Source of the DNA: Clavibacter tessellarius
Lineage (GTDB): Bacteria; Actinomycetota; Actinomycetes; Actinomycetales; Microbacteriaceae
Reading direction: 5' to 3'
Length of the DNA stretch: 64,000 nucleotides
Assembly: GCF_001618005.1 (NCBI RefSeq)
Contig: NZ_LQXA01000044.1
Coordinates: 1 to 64,000 of the forward strand
Part shown: positions 27,093-36,081 of the stretch, piece after piece
Position numbering within the stretch: the first letter of the stretch is position 1
Layout: every line of letters starts with the position of its first letter
The notes under the pieces: model-generated
Database searches by the model: none
Told to the model about the DNA's origin: nothing
Seen by the model: the letters and a program-made list of their open reading frames with translations, nothing else
Made by a program: the position numbers and the translations under genes

Positions 27093-28616
27093 CTAGCCGA
27101 GCGACACGGCCGTCCACGACACGGGCGGCAGCGTGATCGTGAGGGTGCCGTCCGTCAGCGACGCCGAGGCGTTCGGCGTGAGGCCCACGCGCTCGCGGTC
27201 CTCGAACGTGTTCTTCGCGTAGACGTCGTCGTCGTGGATCCCCACGGCCTCGAGCACCTCGGACACGGCGAGGCCGGCGACGTCGACCTCGATGGAGAGG
27301 GCCTCGGTCAGGCTGCGGTTCACGAGGAAGACCGCGGCGCGGCCGGTGGCCTCGTCGAAGGTCGCGACGGAGTCGACGAGCGGCGCGGTGCCGTGCACCT
27401 CGGTCTCGTACGTGCCCACGTCGATGCGCGGGCGCAGCACCTCGCCCTGCGCGAGCCGGCTCGTGACCGAGAACGGGAAGAACGTGGTCTGGCGCCAGGC
27501 GCCGCCGCCGGTCTCCGTCATGATCGGCGCGATCACGTTCACGAGCTGCGCGAGGCTGGCCGACGTGACGCGGTCGCTGTGCTTGAGCAGCGTGATCATG
27601 AGGTTGCCGAGCACGACCGCGTCGGCGACCGAGTAGACGTCCTCGAGCAGGTGCGGCGCGTAGGGCCAGCCCTCGGTGATGACGCCGGACTCCTGGTGCT
27701 CGTCGAGGTACCAGACGTTCCACTCGTCGAACGAGATGTTGATGGTCTTGTCGCTCTTGCGGCGGTACTTGACCTGGTCGGCGGAGGCGACGACCGTGCG
27801 GATGAAGTACTCCATGTCGAGCGAGGAGGCGAGGAAGCTGCCGAGGTCGCCCTTGCGCTCCTGGTAGTAGGCGTGGGCGGAGATGAAGTCGACGTTGTCG
27901 TACGCGTGCTCGAGCACGGTGCGCTCCCACTCGCCGAAGGTCGGCATGCCGGATCCGCTGCTGCCGCACGCGACGAGCTCGAGCGTGGGATCCACCATCT
28001 TCATGGCGCCGGCGGTGCGGTTCGCGAGCTTGCCGTAGTCGTCGGCGGTCATGTGGCCGACCTGCCACGGGCCGTCCATCTCGTTGCCGAGGCACCACAT
28101 CTTCACGCCGTGCGACTCGGGGGATCCGTTCGCGATGCGCTGGTCGGAGAGGGCGGTGCCGCCCGGGTGGTTCGCGTACTCGAGGATGTCGAGGGCCTCG
28201 AGCACGCCGCGCGTGCCGAGGTTGACGGCCATCATCAGCTCGCTGCCGGTGAGCTCGCACCAGCGCGCGAACTCGTCGAGGCCGACCTCGTTGGTCTCGA
28301 GCGAGTGCCAGGCGAGGTCGAGGCGCTTCGGGCGCTCGGCGCGCGGGCCGACGCCGTCCTCCCAGCGGTAGCCGGAGACGAAGTTGCCGCCGGGGTAGCG
28401 GATGGTGCTCGATCCGAGCTCCTTGACGAGGTCGACGACGTCGAGGCGGAAGCCGTCGGCGTTCGCGGTGGGGTGGCCGGGCTCGTAGATGCCGTCGTAG
28501 ACGCAGCGGCCGAGGTGCTCGACGAAGGAGCCGAAGGTGCGGCGGTTGACGGGGGCGACGACCGCGGTGCGGTCGATGGCGATCCGGGCGTCGGGGGCGG
28601 GACGGGCGTCGGTCAT
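27093..28616 (-). CDS. Alpha-L-arabinofuranosidase, GH51
   Basis: A 507-residue retaining arabinofuranosidase of GH51 that removes terminal alpha-L-arabinofuranose from arabinan, arabinoxylan and arabinogalactan fragments. The clan-A barrel carries the acid/base Glu179 in CLGNEMDGPW and the nucleophile Glu298 in INISFDEWNVWY; the C-terminal beta-sandwich ends LPPVSWTAVSLG. No signal peptide, so it acts on imported oligosaccharides. I chose ATG 28616 (AAGGACC before it) over a longer frame that would run through the operator at 28685. It is the last gene of the arabinose locus, separately controlled by its own palindrome. Confidence 0.95.
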   Translation of the reverse strand: MTDARPAPDARIAIDRTAVVAPVNRRTFGSFVEHLGRCVYDGIYEPGHPTANADGFRLDVVDLVKELGSSTIRYPGGNFVSGYRWEDGVGPRAERPKRLDLAWHSLETNEVGLDEFARWCELTGSELMMAVNLGTRGVLEALDILEYANHPGGTALSDQRIANGSPESHGVKMWCLGNEMDGPWQVGHMTADDYGKLANRTAGAMKMVDPTLELVACGSSGSGMPTFGEWERTVLEHAYDNVDFISAHAYYQERKGDLGSFLASSLDMEYFIRTVVASADQVKYRRKSDKTINISFDEWNVWYLDEHQESGVITEGWPYAPHLLEDVYSVADAVVLGNLMITLLKHSDRVTSASLAQLVNVIAPIMTETGGGAWRQTTFFPFSVTSRLAQGEVLRPRIDVGTYETEVHGTAPLVDSVATFDEATGRAAVFLVNRSLTEALSIEVDVAGLAVSEVLEAVGIHDDDVYAKNTFEDRERVGLTPNASASLTDGTLTITLPPVSWTAVSLG

Positions 28617-28684
28617 GGAGTGGTCCTTCACTTCATCGGGAGCGGGGCCGATCGACGCCGGGGGTGCCGGGTGGATCCGAGCCG

Positions 28685-28698
28685 TTACAACGTTGTAA
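28685..28698. promoter_or_regulatory. Palindromic operator upstream of the GH51 gene
   Basis: TTACAACGTTGTAA, a perfect 14-base palindrome 69 bases before the GH51 start. Its length, central CG and position are those of LacI- or GntR-family sugar-regulator sites. It differs from the palindrome at 36005, so it may answer to a regulator outside the window. Confidence 0.72.
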
Positions 28699-28745
28699 GA
28701 GCAACGCGGGTCCATTCTCGCGGGGGCGTCGGGGCGGTGTCAACG

Positions 28746-28788
28746 CGACGCGGGCCCCGCGGCCGGGGAGGCCGCGGAGCCCGCGTCG
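28746..28788 (-). terminator. Hairpin after the secreted glycosidase gene
   Basis: A 19-base stem with one mismatch (CGACGCGGGCCCCGCGGCC / GGCCGCGGAGCCCGCGTCG) and a five-base loop, beginning 16 bases beyond the stop at 28804. It separates the secreted glycosidase transcript from the GH51 gene and its operator. Confidence 0.8.
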
Positions 28789-28803
28789 GGTCGGTGGCGC
28801 GGA

Positions 28804-30522
28804 TCAGCGCCGGGTGACGGTGATCGAGTCGAGCTCGGCGAAGCCGCTGCCGCCCGCGAAGTTCGGCGACCCCTTCGCCAGCCGGATGACGTTCGACCCG
28901 GCCTGGAGGGTGACGGACGTGGACACGGTCGCGAAGCGCCCCCAGCCCCCGGTGGTCGGGTACGACAGCGACGTGAACGCGCCGCCGTTCGACGCGAGCC
29001 CCTGCGTGGACGTCGCCGTCCCGCCGTTGGCGTAGCGCACGCCGAGCGCGTAGGAGCCGGCCGTCGGCACGTCGACCGTGAAGTCGACGAAGCTGTCGCT
29101 CCGCATGTCGGCCGAGCCGTCGATCCCGCCCACGTACGAGCCGTTCGAGGCCGCCGAGGATCCGAGGATCTGCGCGTTGACGACCGTGGCGTTCTCCGCC
29201 TCGTACGTCTGCTGCGTGCCCTGCAGCATGCTCGTGGTGGGCCCGGACGCGGGCGTCACGACGACCTGGTACGCCTGCGTCGCATCCATCCCCGCCACCG
29301 GGATGGAGACCGCGCCACCGACGACGGGCAGCGTCTGCGTGGAGAGGGTCGTCGGGGCGGCCACGTTCGTCTTCCGGCCCGTGCCCGGCGTCGAGGACAG
29401 CGTCACGCGCACGCTGCTGCCGAAGGACCCGATCCCGGTGACGCGCACGGTGTTCGTGCCGGAGTCGCCACCGAACACCCCGTTCACCACCTTCCGGGAG
29501 CCGTCGAGCGACGCGATCCCGTCGAGGTCGCCCGCCGCCGTCACGGGCAGCATGTTCCCGCTCATGTCGCCGTACCACTTGTACATCCAGTAGGAGGCGG
29601 TGGGCTTGCCCTGGTAGAGCAGGCCGTTCATCGTCCCCGACTCGTACCAGTACGCGCGCTCGGCGTCGTGGACGCCCGCCCGCTCGAACTGGGCGATGTA
29701 GTGCAGCGCCGAGCTCGGCACGTCGACCTCGCCGGTCCCCGCGTACTCGTTGATGGAGATCCGCCGCGGCGAGATGCCCAGCGACCTCTCCAGCGCCCGG
29801 TAGTCGGCGACGTGCTCGTCGACCCCCTTCCAGCCCTGGGACAGCTCGTGCCAGACGATCACGTCGGGGAGCGTGCCAGTCGCCTTCGCGTTCTGGAGGA
29901 ACGAGCGCATGAAGGTCGGGTTGTAGACCGTCGTGCCGGGACCGATGATCGGCGTCACCGTGTCCTTGGCGCGGATCTGCCGGTAGGTGCGCGTCCAGCC
30001 GTCGTTGTAGGGCCCCGCCTTGGCGGTGTCCCAGGTCCCGTCGGGCTCGTTCCAGATCTCCCAGCCGTCGATCCCCGTGTTGCCGGTCGCGGCCAGGCGC
30101 GCGTCGACCATCGTGTCAACCTTGCTCAGCCAGTCCTGCCAGCTCACCCACTTGTACGGGAAGTTCGGGTAGATGTCCGGCATGCGGACGTACTGCTGCC
30201 CGCCGGTCGCGGTGACGCTCGGCGCGACCTTCAGCGCGTCGCCCGTGGGGACGGTCGCGCCGTTGCCGAGCTGCTGCACCCCGGGCGGCGGCTGCGTGTG
30301 CTGCCGCAGGCGGAGCGGCTGCAGGATCGACGGATCCGGCATCGTGCTCGTCGCGAACCCGTAGAGGCCGCCCGCGGCGACGTGCGTGACCGGCCGGAGC
30401 GAGCTGCCCGCGTCGATGGTCAGCGTCCCTCCCGCCGCGGCAGCCGGGCCGGCGGAGGCGACGAGGCCCGTCGTCGCCAACCCGATGCTCATGATCCCCG
30501 CCAGCAGTGCTCTTCTTCTCAT
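28804..30522 (-). CDS. Secreted clan GH-A glycosidase (GH39-like) with C-terminal carbohydrate-binding module
   Basis: A 572-residue exported enzyme. Residues 1-30 are a signal peptide (core LLAGIMSIGLATTGLVA, cleavage after GPAAAA). The catalytic barrel (about 40-330) shows the acid/base Glu159 in GWEIWNEPDG and a nucleophile candidate Glu259 in ISINEYAGTGE, the spacing used by GH39 and related beta-glycosidases. A beta-sandwich linker follows, then a CBM6/CBM35-type module (about 440-572) beginning TYEAENATV and ending GFAELDSITV. GAAGGAG precedes ATG 30522. Between GH51 and GH127 genes, it probably opens arabinose-containing plant polymers outside the cell. The precise GH family needs a profile search. 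Confidence 0.8.
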   Translation of the reverse strand: MRRRALLAGIMSIGLATTGLVASAGPAAAAGGTLTIDAGSSLRPVTHVAAGGLYGFATSTMPDPSILQPLRLRQHTQPPPGVQQLGNGATVPTGDALKVAPSVTATGGQQYVRMPDIYPNFPYKWVSWQDWLSKVDTMVDARLAATGNTGIDGWEIWNEPDGTWDTAKAGPYNDGWTRTYRQIRAKDTVTPIIGPGTTVYNPTFMRSFLQNAKATGTLPDVIVWHELSQGWKGVDEHVADYRALERSLGISPRRISINEYAGTGEVDVPSSALHYIAQFERAGVHDAERAYWYESGTMNGLLYQGKPTASYWMYKWYGDMSGNMLPVTAAGDLDGIASLDGSRKVVNGVFGGDSGTNTVRVTGIGSFGSSVRVTLSSTPGTGRKTNVAAPTTLSTQTLPVVGGAVSIPVAGMDATQAYQVVVTPASGPTTSMLQGTQQTYEAENATVVNAQILGSSAASNGSYVGGIDGSADMRSDSFVDFTVDVPTAGSYALGVRYANGGTATSTQGLASNGGAFTSLSYPTTGGWGRFATVSTSVTLQAGSNVIRLAKGSPNFAGGSGFAELDSITVTRR

Positions 30523-30646
30523 CCCATGCTCCTTCGCGTGGTGGTCGCGGTGCCGCCCCGGTGGGCGGCGATCCCGATGACCGGTGCCGTGCAGATGTGC
30601 TGGTCGTCCCGTCGGGCCCGTGGGCCGGCGGGGACGCTGAGGCGGG

Positions 30647-32698
30647 TCACCGATCGCCGGTCGCCGGGGCGACGGGGATCCAGACCCGCATGGTCGAGGG
30701 ACCGCGGTTGGCCCAGGAGGCATACGGCACGAGGTCGACGAGGCCGAGGTCGTCGACGCGGGCGCCGCGCTCGTCGCGGGCGCCGCGGTCGTCGGGCGCG
30801 CCGGCCGGGCCGTACGGCCAGTCGGCGGGATCCGCGACCCGGCGGGAGAGCCGCACCCGCGCGCCGCGCCGGGTGGGCTCGGGCGCCGTCGCCGTGTCGA
30901 CGGACACGTCGCCCACCTCGCCCGAGGGCAGGTCGGTGGACTCCAGCGCGAGCACGAGCGGCCCGCGCTCCACCGCGACCTGGCCTCGCACGGCGTCGAT
31001 GCGCGGATCCGGGGCGACGAACCGGGCGGTCACGGGCAGGTCGACGGTCACCGTCTCACCCGCGCGGAACCGGCGGCGCATGACGACCCGCCGCCCGCGG
31101 GCCTCGACCGGGGAGCCGCCCGGCTCGGTGACGGTCGCGGTGCGGGCCCACGCGGGGATCCGCACGGCCAGCTCCACCTCGCGCTCCGTGTCCTCGCGGA
31201 ACGTGATCGCCACGTCCCCGGCGTACGGGTAGCCGCTGCGCACCGACAGCGCGACGCGCGTGCCGTCGTCGAGCGCGGTGTCCACGTCGTAGGAGCCGAG
31301 CTGGTGGATCTGCACCCCCTCCGGCGAGCGCGTCGCGAAGGTCAGCTCCATGCTCGCGAGCGTGCGGGCGACGTTCGTGGGGCAGCACGACACCTCGAAC
31401 CACGGCGCGCGGAGGCTCGCGAGGGCGCGCGCGTTCACCACGTCCTCGTCGGGCGCGACCCCGGGGGTCCGCTGGTGCAGCGTGTTCGTGTAGAAGAAGG
31501 CGCGGCCGTCCTCCCGGGGGGAGGCGAGCACGGTGTTGAGGAGCGTGCGCTCGATGAGGTCGGCGTAGCGCGGGTCGTCCTCCTGCAGGAGCAGCCGCCA
31601 CGACAGCATGTTCGAGGCGATGCCCGCGCAGGTCTCGGCGTACGCGCGGTCCGGCGGCAGCTCGAAGTCGGCGCCGAACGCCTCGTCCTGGTGGTGGGAT
31701 CCCATGCCGCCCGTCACGTACGTGCGGGTGCGGACGGTCTCCTCCCACTGGCGGCGCACCGCGTCGGCGAGCTCGGCGTCGCCCGTCTCGACGGCCACGT
31801 CGAGGGCGCCGGCCGCGAGGTAGAGCGCGCGCACCGCGTGGCCGCGGAGCACGTCGGCGTCCCGCACCGGCACGTCGTCCTGGAAGTACTCGGCTCCGTA
31901 CTCGATCTGGTCGAGCAGCCCGTGGCCGCGCCGCTCGACGAACAGGCGCGCCAGCTCGACGTAGCGCGGCTCGTCCAGCGCGCGGCCGAGCTCCACGAGC
32001 GCGACCTCCACCTCCGGGTGGCCGCACACGGCGACCCGGCCGTCGGGCCCGAACGCCTCCCACAGGTGGTCGGCGACGCGCGCGACCACGCCCACGAGCT
32101 CGGGTGACGCGCCCGTGCGGTGCGCCGCGACGCCCGCCTGGATCAGGTGCCCCATCGAGTACAGCTCGTGGCCCCACTCGAGGTCGGAGTAGCGCGGCCG
32201 CTGCCACGCGCGGCCGAACGACGTGTGGAGGTAGCCGTCGGGATCCTGCGCCGCGGCCACCCGGGAGACGAGCCGCGCGAAGCGGCCGGCGAGGTCGGCG
32301 CGCGCGGCGACGGCGGCCTCGTCGCGGGCGTCGACGGACCGGCCGAGCTCCCACGCCATGCCCTCGAGCAGCTTGTGGATCTCCGAGTCGACGAACTCGA
32401 TGCCGGCGTGCCCCCACCCCTCCTCCCCCGATGCCGCGCGGTCGAAGTTCGAGGTCCAGCCGATCCGCTCCATCCACTCCTCGCAATGGCGGAGGATCAC
32501 GTCGGCGTTCAGCCGCTGCCGCTCGCCCCAGAAGCCGTCGACGAGGCGGATCTCGGACGCGTCGAGCGGGGTCAACCGCGACGCGCTCGGCGCGACGGGG
32601 CCGCCCGGGCGGGCAGGGCGCGAGCCCGGGCGGGCAGGTCCCGGGCCCGGGGCGGCGGGAGGGGCGACGGTCGGGTCGACGGCGGCGGTGCGGGTCAC
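30647..32698 (-). CDS. Beta-L-arabinofuranosidase, GH127 (DUF1680)
   Basis: A 683-residue (alpha/alpha)6-barrel enzyme of GH127, which removes beta-1,2-linked L-arabinofuranose from the hydroxyproline-linked chains of plant extensins. All four zinc/catalytic residues of the family are in place: Glu355 and Cys357 in YAETCAGI, Cys438 and Cys439 in WFEVSCCPTN; one of the latter is the thiolate nucleophile. No signal peptide; a Pro/Ala-rich leader of about 40 residues precedes the domain start RLTPLDASEIRLVDGFWG. GTG 32698 follows GAGGAG. It lies downstream of the sugar importer genes in the same direction, 62 bases after the permease. Confidence 0.93.
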   Translation of the reverse strand: MTRTAAVDPTVAPPAAPGPGPARPGSRPARPGGPVAPSASRLTPLDASEIRLVDGFWGERQRLNADVILRHCEEWMERIGWTSNFDRAASGEEGWGHAGIEFVDSEIHKLLEGMAWELGRSVDARDEAAVAARADLAGRFARLVSRVAAAQDPDGYLHTSFGRAWQRPRYSDLEWGHELYSMGHLIQAGVAAHRTGASPELVGVVARVADHLWEAFGPDGRVAVCGHPEVEVALVELGRALDEPRYVELARLFVERRGHGLLDQIEYGAEYFQDDVPVRDADVLRGHAVRALYLAAGALDVAVETGDAELADAVRRQWEETVRTRTYVTGGMGSHHQDEAFGADFELPPDRAYAETCAGIASNMLSWRLLLQEDDPRYADLIERTLLNTVLASPREDGRAFFYTNTLHQRTPGVAPDEDVVNARALASLRAPWFEVSCCPTNVARTLASMELTFATRSPEGVQIHQLGSYDVDTALDDGTRVALSVRSGYPYAGDVAITFREDTEREVELAVRIPAWARTATVTEPGGSPVEARGRRVVMRRRFRAGETVTVDLPVTARFVAPDPRIDAVRGQVAVERGPLVLALESTDLPSGEVGDVSVDTATAPEPTRRGARVRLSRRVADPADWPYGPAGAPDDRGARDERGARVDDLGLVDLVPYASWANRGPSTMRVWIPVAPATGDR

Positions 32699-32760
32699 GG
32701 GGTGTCTCCTCGTAAGGGAAGGGGGATGCGGATCGGGGACCACAGCGCGCGGATCACGCG

Positions 32761-33717
32761 TCAGTCCTTCACGGCGCCGGCGGTGACGCCCGCGGCCACG
32801 TAGCGCTGCGCGACGATCAGGAGGACGGTCGCCGGGATGGACGCGACCACGGCGGTGGCCATGATCGAGTTCCACTCCTGGTTGTTGTTGCCGATGTAGC
32901 GGTAGATGCCGAGCGTGATGGTCTGCGCGGTGCCGCCGCTGTTCAAGGTGGACGAGAACACGAAGTCCGACCACGCCCACAGGAAGGCGAAGAGGCCCAC
33001 GGTCACGACCGAGTTGCGGCTCACGGGCAGCACGATCGAGACGAAGGTGCGCCAGGTGCCCGCGCCGTCGAGCTCGGCGGCGGACAGCAGCTCGTCGGGG
33101 ATCCCGCGCATGAACGCCGTGAAGATGAGCACCCCGAACGGCACGGCGAGCGTGCTGTCGGCGATGATCAGCCCCCACCACCGGTTGAGGATCCCGGCGT
33201 TGAGGTAGATCGCGTAGAAGCCCATCGCCATGATCACCTGCGGGATCATCTGGGCCACGATCATCACGAAGCCGAGCACGCCGCCGCCCACGGGCCTCAG
33301 CTTCGCGAGCGAGTAAGCGGCCGGCGCCGAGAGCGCGATGGTGACGATCACGGTGCCGAAGCCGACCACGAGGCTCGTGCCGAGGTACGGCAGCTGGTCG
33401 CGCATCACGGCCGCGTAGCCGTCGAGGGTGGGCGTCAGGGGGAACAGCTGCGGCGGGCTCTGCCGCATCTGGGCGGTGGGCGTCAGCGAGACGTTCACCA
33501 TCCAGTAGACGGGGAAGAGCATCACGGCGGTGAGCAGCACGCCGATCACGGTCGTCGCGGCGCTGCGGCGGCCCCTCCGGCGGATCTGCGCGGCGCGCTC
33601 GGGCGAGCGGGCCGACGCGGACGCGGGACGGCGGCCGACGGGGGCGGGGCCGGCGGTTCCGGTGGGGCCGACGGATCCGGCGGATCCGGCGGGTCGGGCG
33701 GGAGCGGCGGTGGACAT
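32761..33717 (-). CDS. Carbohydrate ABC transporter permease, MalG type
   Basis: A 318-residue inner-membrane subunit of a CUT1 sugar importer, with six spans and the EAA loop that docks the ATPase (LLSAAELDGAGTWRTFVSIVLPVS). A Gly/Ala/Pro-rich cytoplasmic leader of about 50 residues precedes the first span. ATG 33717 overlaps the stop of the upstream permease (TGATG). No ATPase gene is in the operon, so a shared MsiK-type ATPase encoded elsewhere is implied. Substrate inferred from neighbours: arabinose-containing oligosaccharides. Confidence 0.93.
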   Translation of the reverse strand: MSTAAPARPAGSAGSVGPTGTAGPAPVGRRPASASARSPERAAQIRRRGRRSAATTVIGVLLTAVMLFPVYWMVNVSLTPTAQMRQSPPQLFPLTPTLDGYAAVMRDQLPYLGTSLVVGFGTVIVTIALSAPAAYSLAKLRPVGGGVLGFVMIVAQMIPQVIMAMGFYAIYLNAGILNRWWGLIIADSTLAVPFGVLIFTAFMRGIPDELLSAAELDGAGTWRTFVSIVLPVSRNSVVTVGLFAFLWAWSDFVFSSTLNSGGTAQTITLGIYRYIGNNNQEWNSIMATAVVASIPATVLLIVAQRYVAAGVTAGAVKD

Positions 33718-34658
33718 CAGCTCTCCTGCTTCCTCTGCACGCGCAGGTAGACGAGGCCGCAGACGAGGGCCATGACGATGAGGAGGTTGCCGACCGCGGC
33801 GGCCGGCCCGAAGGTGGGCAGCGTCGACCCGAAGCCGAGCTGGTAGGACCAGATGGCGAAGGTCGTCGAGGTGTCCCCGGGGCCGCCGCGGGTCATGATC
33901 CAGATGATGTCGAACACCTTGAGCGTGTAGACGAGGCCCAGCAGGATCGTGATCGCCGACACCGGCGCGAGCAGCGGGAACGTGATGCGCCGGAAGCGCT
34001 GCCACGACGTCGCGCCGTCGAGCGACGCCGCCTCGTACAGGTCGCTCGGGATGTTCTGCAGGCCGCTGTAGAGGATCACGAGGTTGAACGGGATCCCGAT
34101 CCAGATGTTCGCGACGATCACCGACGTGAGCGCCCACTGCGGCGAGGTGAGCCAGTTGACCTGGCCGCCGCCGAGCGCGCGGATGGCGGCGTTCACGATC
34201 CCGCTCTCGCTGTTGAGCATCCACGACCAGGTCGACGCGCTCACGATGAGCGGCAGCAGCCACGGCACGAGGAACAGCGCGCGGAGGGTGGCCGAGAGCC
34301 GGAACCGCTGGAAGAAGAACACGGCCAGCGCCATGCCGATCGTGAACTGGAAGGCGATGGAGACGAGCGTGAAGGTGAGCGTGTTCGCGAGGGCCGGGCC
34401 GAAGGTGGGGCTCCGGACGATCTTGGCGAAGTTGTCGAGTCCGATGAACGGCGCCGACCCGTCGATGAACGAGCGGATCGTGTAGTCGCGCACGGACAGG
34501 TCGACGTTCCGGATGAGCGGGTACGCGTAGAAGACGGCGAGGTAGACGACGACGGGGACGAGGAACGCCCACGCCGTGAGCTGACGAGGTCCGACGCGGC
34601 GGGGCCGCCGGGCGTCGACCCGGGGCGCCTCGCGGCGGGTGATGGCGGGGGCGCTCAT
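33717..34658 (-). CDS. Carbohydrate ABC transporter permease, MalF type
   Basis: A 313-residue permease pairing with the MalG-type subunit. Six spans are visible, starting with LTAWAFLVPVVVYLAVFYAYPLI, and the EAA loop is LYEAASLDGATSWQRFRRITFPLL. It lies five bases after the binding-protein gene and its stop overlaps the next start, so the three transporter genes are translated as a block under the palindrome at 36005. Confidence 0.93.
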   Translation of the reverse strand: MSAPAITRREAPRVDARRPRRVGPRQLTAWAFLVPVVVYLAVFYAYPLIRNVDLSVRDYTIRSFIDGSAPFIGLDNFAKIVRSPTFGPALANTLTFTLVSIAFQFTIGMALAVFFFQRFRLSATLRALFLVPWLLPLIVSASTWSWMLNSESGIVNAAIRALGGGQVNWLTSPQWALTSVIVANIWIGIPFNLVILYSGLQNIPSDLYEAASLDGATSWQRFRRITFPLLAPVSAITILLGLVYTLKVFDIIWIMTRGGPGDTSTTFAIWSYQLGFGSTLPTFGPAAAVGNLLIVMALVCGLVYLRVQRKQES

Positions 34659-34663
34659 CCGGG

Positions 34664-35920
34664 TCAGCCGTTCGCCGACTCGGCGGCCTTCTGGGCCTCG
34701 TCGAGCGCGTCCTGGGGGCTGGCCGCTCCGCTGAGGCTGTTCTGCACGGCCTTCCAGAGCTGCTCGGAGATGCGCGGGTACTTCGTGCCGAGGTCGTCGC
34801 TCGTGCGGCCCTTGGCCTCGCCGACCGCGGTCACCCAGGGTGCGAGGTCGGGATCCGCCGCCACCTGCGCCTTCTGCGCGTCGGCCGTCGGCGCGACGTA
34901 GGAGAGCGTGGTGTCGGTGGCGACGAGGTTGTCCGTGCTGGTGAGGCAGGCCTGGATCCGCTTCGACACGTCGTACCTGGCCTGGTCCCGCTGCACGGGG
35001 ACGGTGAGGAACTCGCCGCCGGTGGGCGCGGGGGCCGAACCGCCGTCGCTCGCGGGGATGGAGAGGATCCCGTAGTCCATCCCGGAGTCCTTCACGCCCT
35101 TCAGCTGCCACGTGCCGTTCTCGCCGAACGCGTACTCCCCGGTGAGGAACTCCTGCCACGAGGTGGTCTGCGTGTTGCCGATGACGCTGTTGGGCGCGAG
35201 GCCGCGCTTCACCCAGTCGGTCCAGAGGGTGAGTGCCTGCACGGCCCGGTCGGAGGAGAGGTCGGTGAGCTCGGCGCCGGATCCCCAGAAGAACGGCAGG
35301 AACTGGAAGCTGCCCTCCTCCGTGCCGATGCCGGAGAACGTGATGCCCTTGCCGCCGGACGCCGTGACCTTCTCGAGCGCCGCCGTGAGGGAGGCCCAGT
35401 CGGTGATGGTGGCCGGATCCACGCCCGCCTTCGCGAGCACCGTCTTGTTGTAGTAGAGCGCGAGGGTGTTGGCGCCGATGGGGACGCCGTACGTGTCCTT
35501 CCCGATCTGGCCGGCCGCGAGGACGTTCTCCTCGAAGCCGGAGACGTCCGCGCCGGTCTCGTCCGTCGTGGCGAGGAGGCCGCCCTCGGCGAGCGTGGAG
35601 ACGACCGGGTTGTCGACGAGCAGCAGGTCGGGTGAGTTGCCCTGCTGGCCGGCGAGGAGCGCCTTGCTCGTGAGGTCGGAGGTGTCGTAGGCGGTGCGCT
35701 GGACGGTGACGCCCGCCTCGGTGCCGCACGTGTCGACGAGCTTCGCCCAGGCGGAGGAGGCGTCGAACTGGGGGTACGGGTCCCAGAACGTGTACGTGCC
35801 GCTGGCGGCGGATCCACCGGAGGCGGCGCTGCCTCCGGTGGAGCAGCCGGCCAGGGCCAGTCCGGCGACGAGCGCGCCGGCCGCGACGGCCGCGCGCGTG
35901 GAGCGGGGGAAGGAGTTCAC
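34664..35920 (-). CDS. Sugar ABC transporter substrate-binding lipoprotein
   Basis: A 418-residue extracytoplasmic binding protein (family 1). Leader VNSFPRSTRAAVAAG... and lipobox LALAGCST place the anchoring Cys at about residue 26. The body holds typical features of the fold (TYTFWDPYPQFDASSAW; LAEGGLLATTDETG; LTLWTDWVKRG). GTG 35920 is preferred over an upstream in-frame ATG because GAGAGGA precedes it and it gives a proper lipoprotein leader. First gene of the transporter operon; an 18-base palindrome lies 85 bases upstream. Ligand inferred to be an arabino-oligosaccharide. Confidence 0.92.
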   Translation of the reverse strand: MNSFPRSTRAAVAAGALVAGLALAGCSTGGSAASGGSAASGTYTFWDPYPQFDASSAWAKLVDTCGTEAGVTVQRTAYDTSDLTSKALLAGQQGNSPDLLLVDNPVVSTLAEGGLLATTDETGADVSGFEENVLAAGQIGKDTYGVPIGANTLALYYNKTVLAKAGVDPATITDWASLTAALEKVTASGGKGITFSGIGTEEGSFQFLPFFWGSGAELTDLSSDRAVQALTLWTDWVKRGLAPNSVIGNTQTTSWQEFLTGEYAFGENGTWQLKGVKDSGMDYGILSIPASDGGSAPAPTGGEFLTVPVQRDQARYDVSKRIQACLTSTDNLVATDTTLSYVAPTADAQKAQVAADPDLAPWVTAVGEAKGRTSDDLGTKYPRISEQLWKAVQNSLSGAASPQDALDEAQKAAESANG

Positions 35921-36004
35921 GGGTTGTCCTCTCGGGATGCTGCAGGGCAGGCCCCCGAGGAGTCCGCGCGCGTCGCGCGGCCGCCTCCCCGATGAGGACT
36001 GCAA

Positions 36005-36022
36005 ACCGAAACCGGTTTCGGT
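36005..36022. promoter_or_regulatory. LacI-type operator of the arabinose locus
   Basis: ACCGAAACCGGTTTCGGT, a perfect 18-base palindrome with central CG, in the gap between the binding-protein gene and the divergent LacI regulator (60 bases from its start). LacI-family sites have this symmetry. The regulator at 36082 is the obvious ligand-responsive repressor for both directions. Confidence 0.82.
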
Positions 36023-36081
36023 ATGGAAGGTACGACCGCCTCGTTTGCTTGTCAACATCTGGATGAACTATTTTCGAACTC

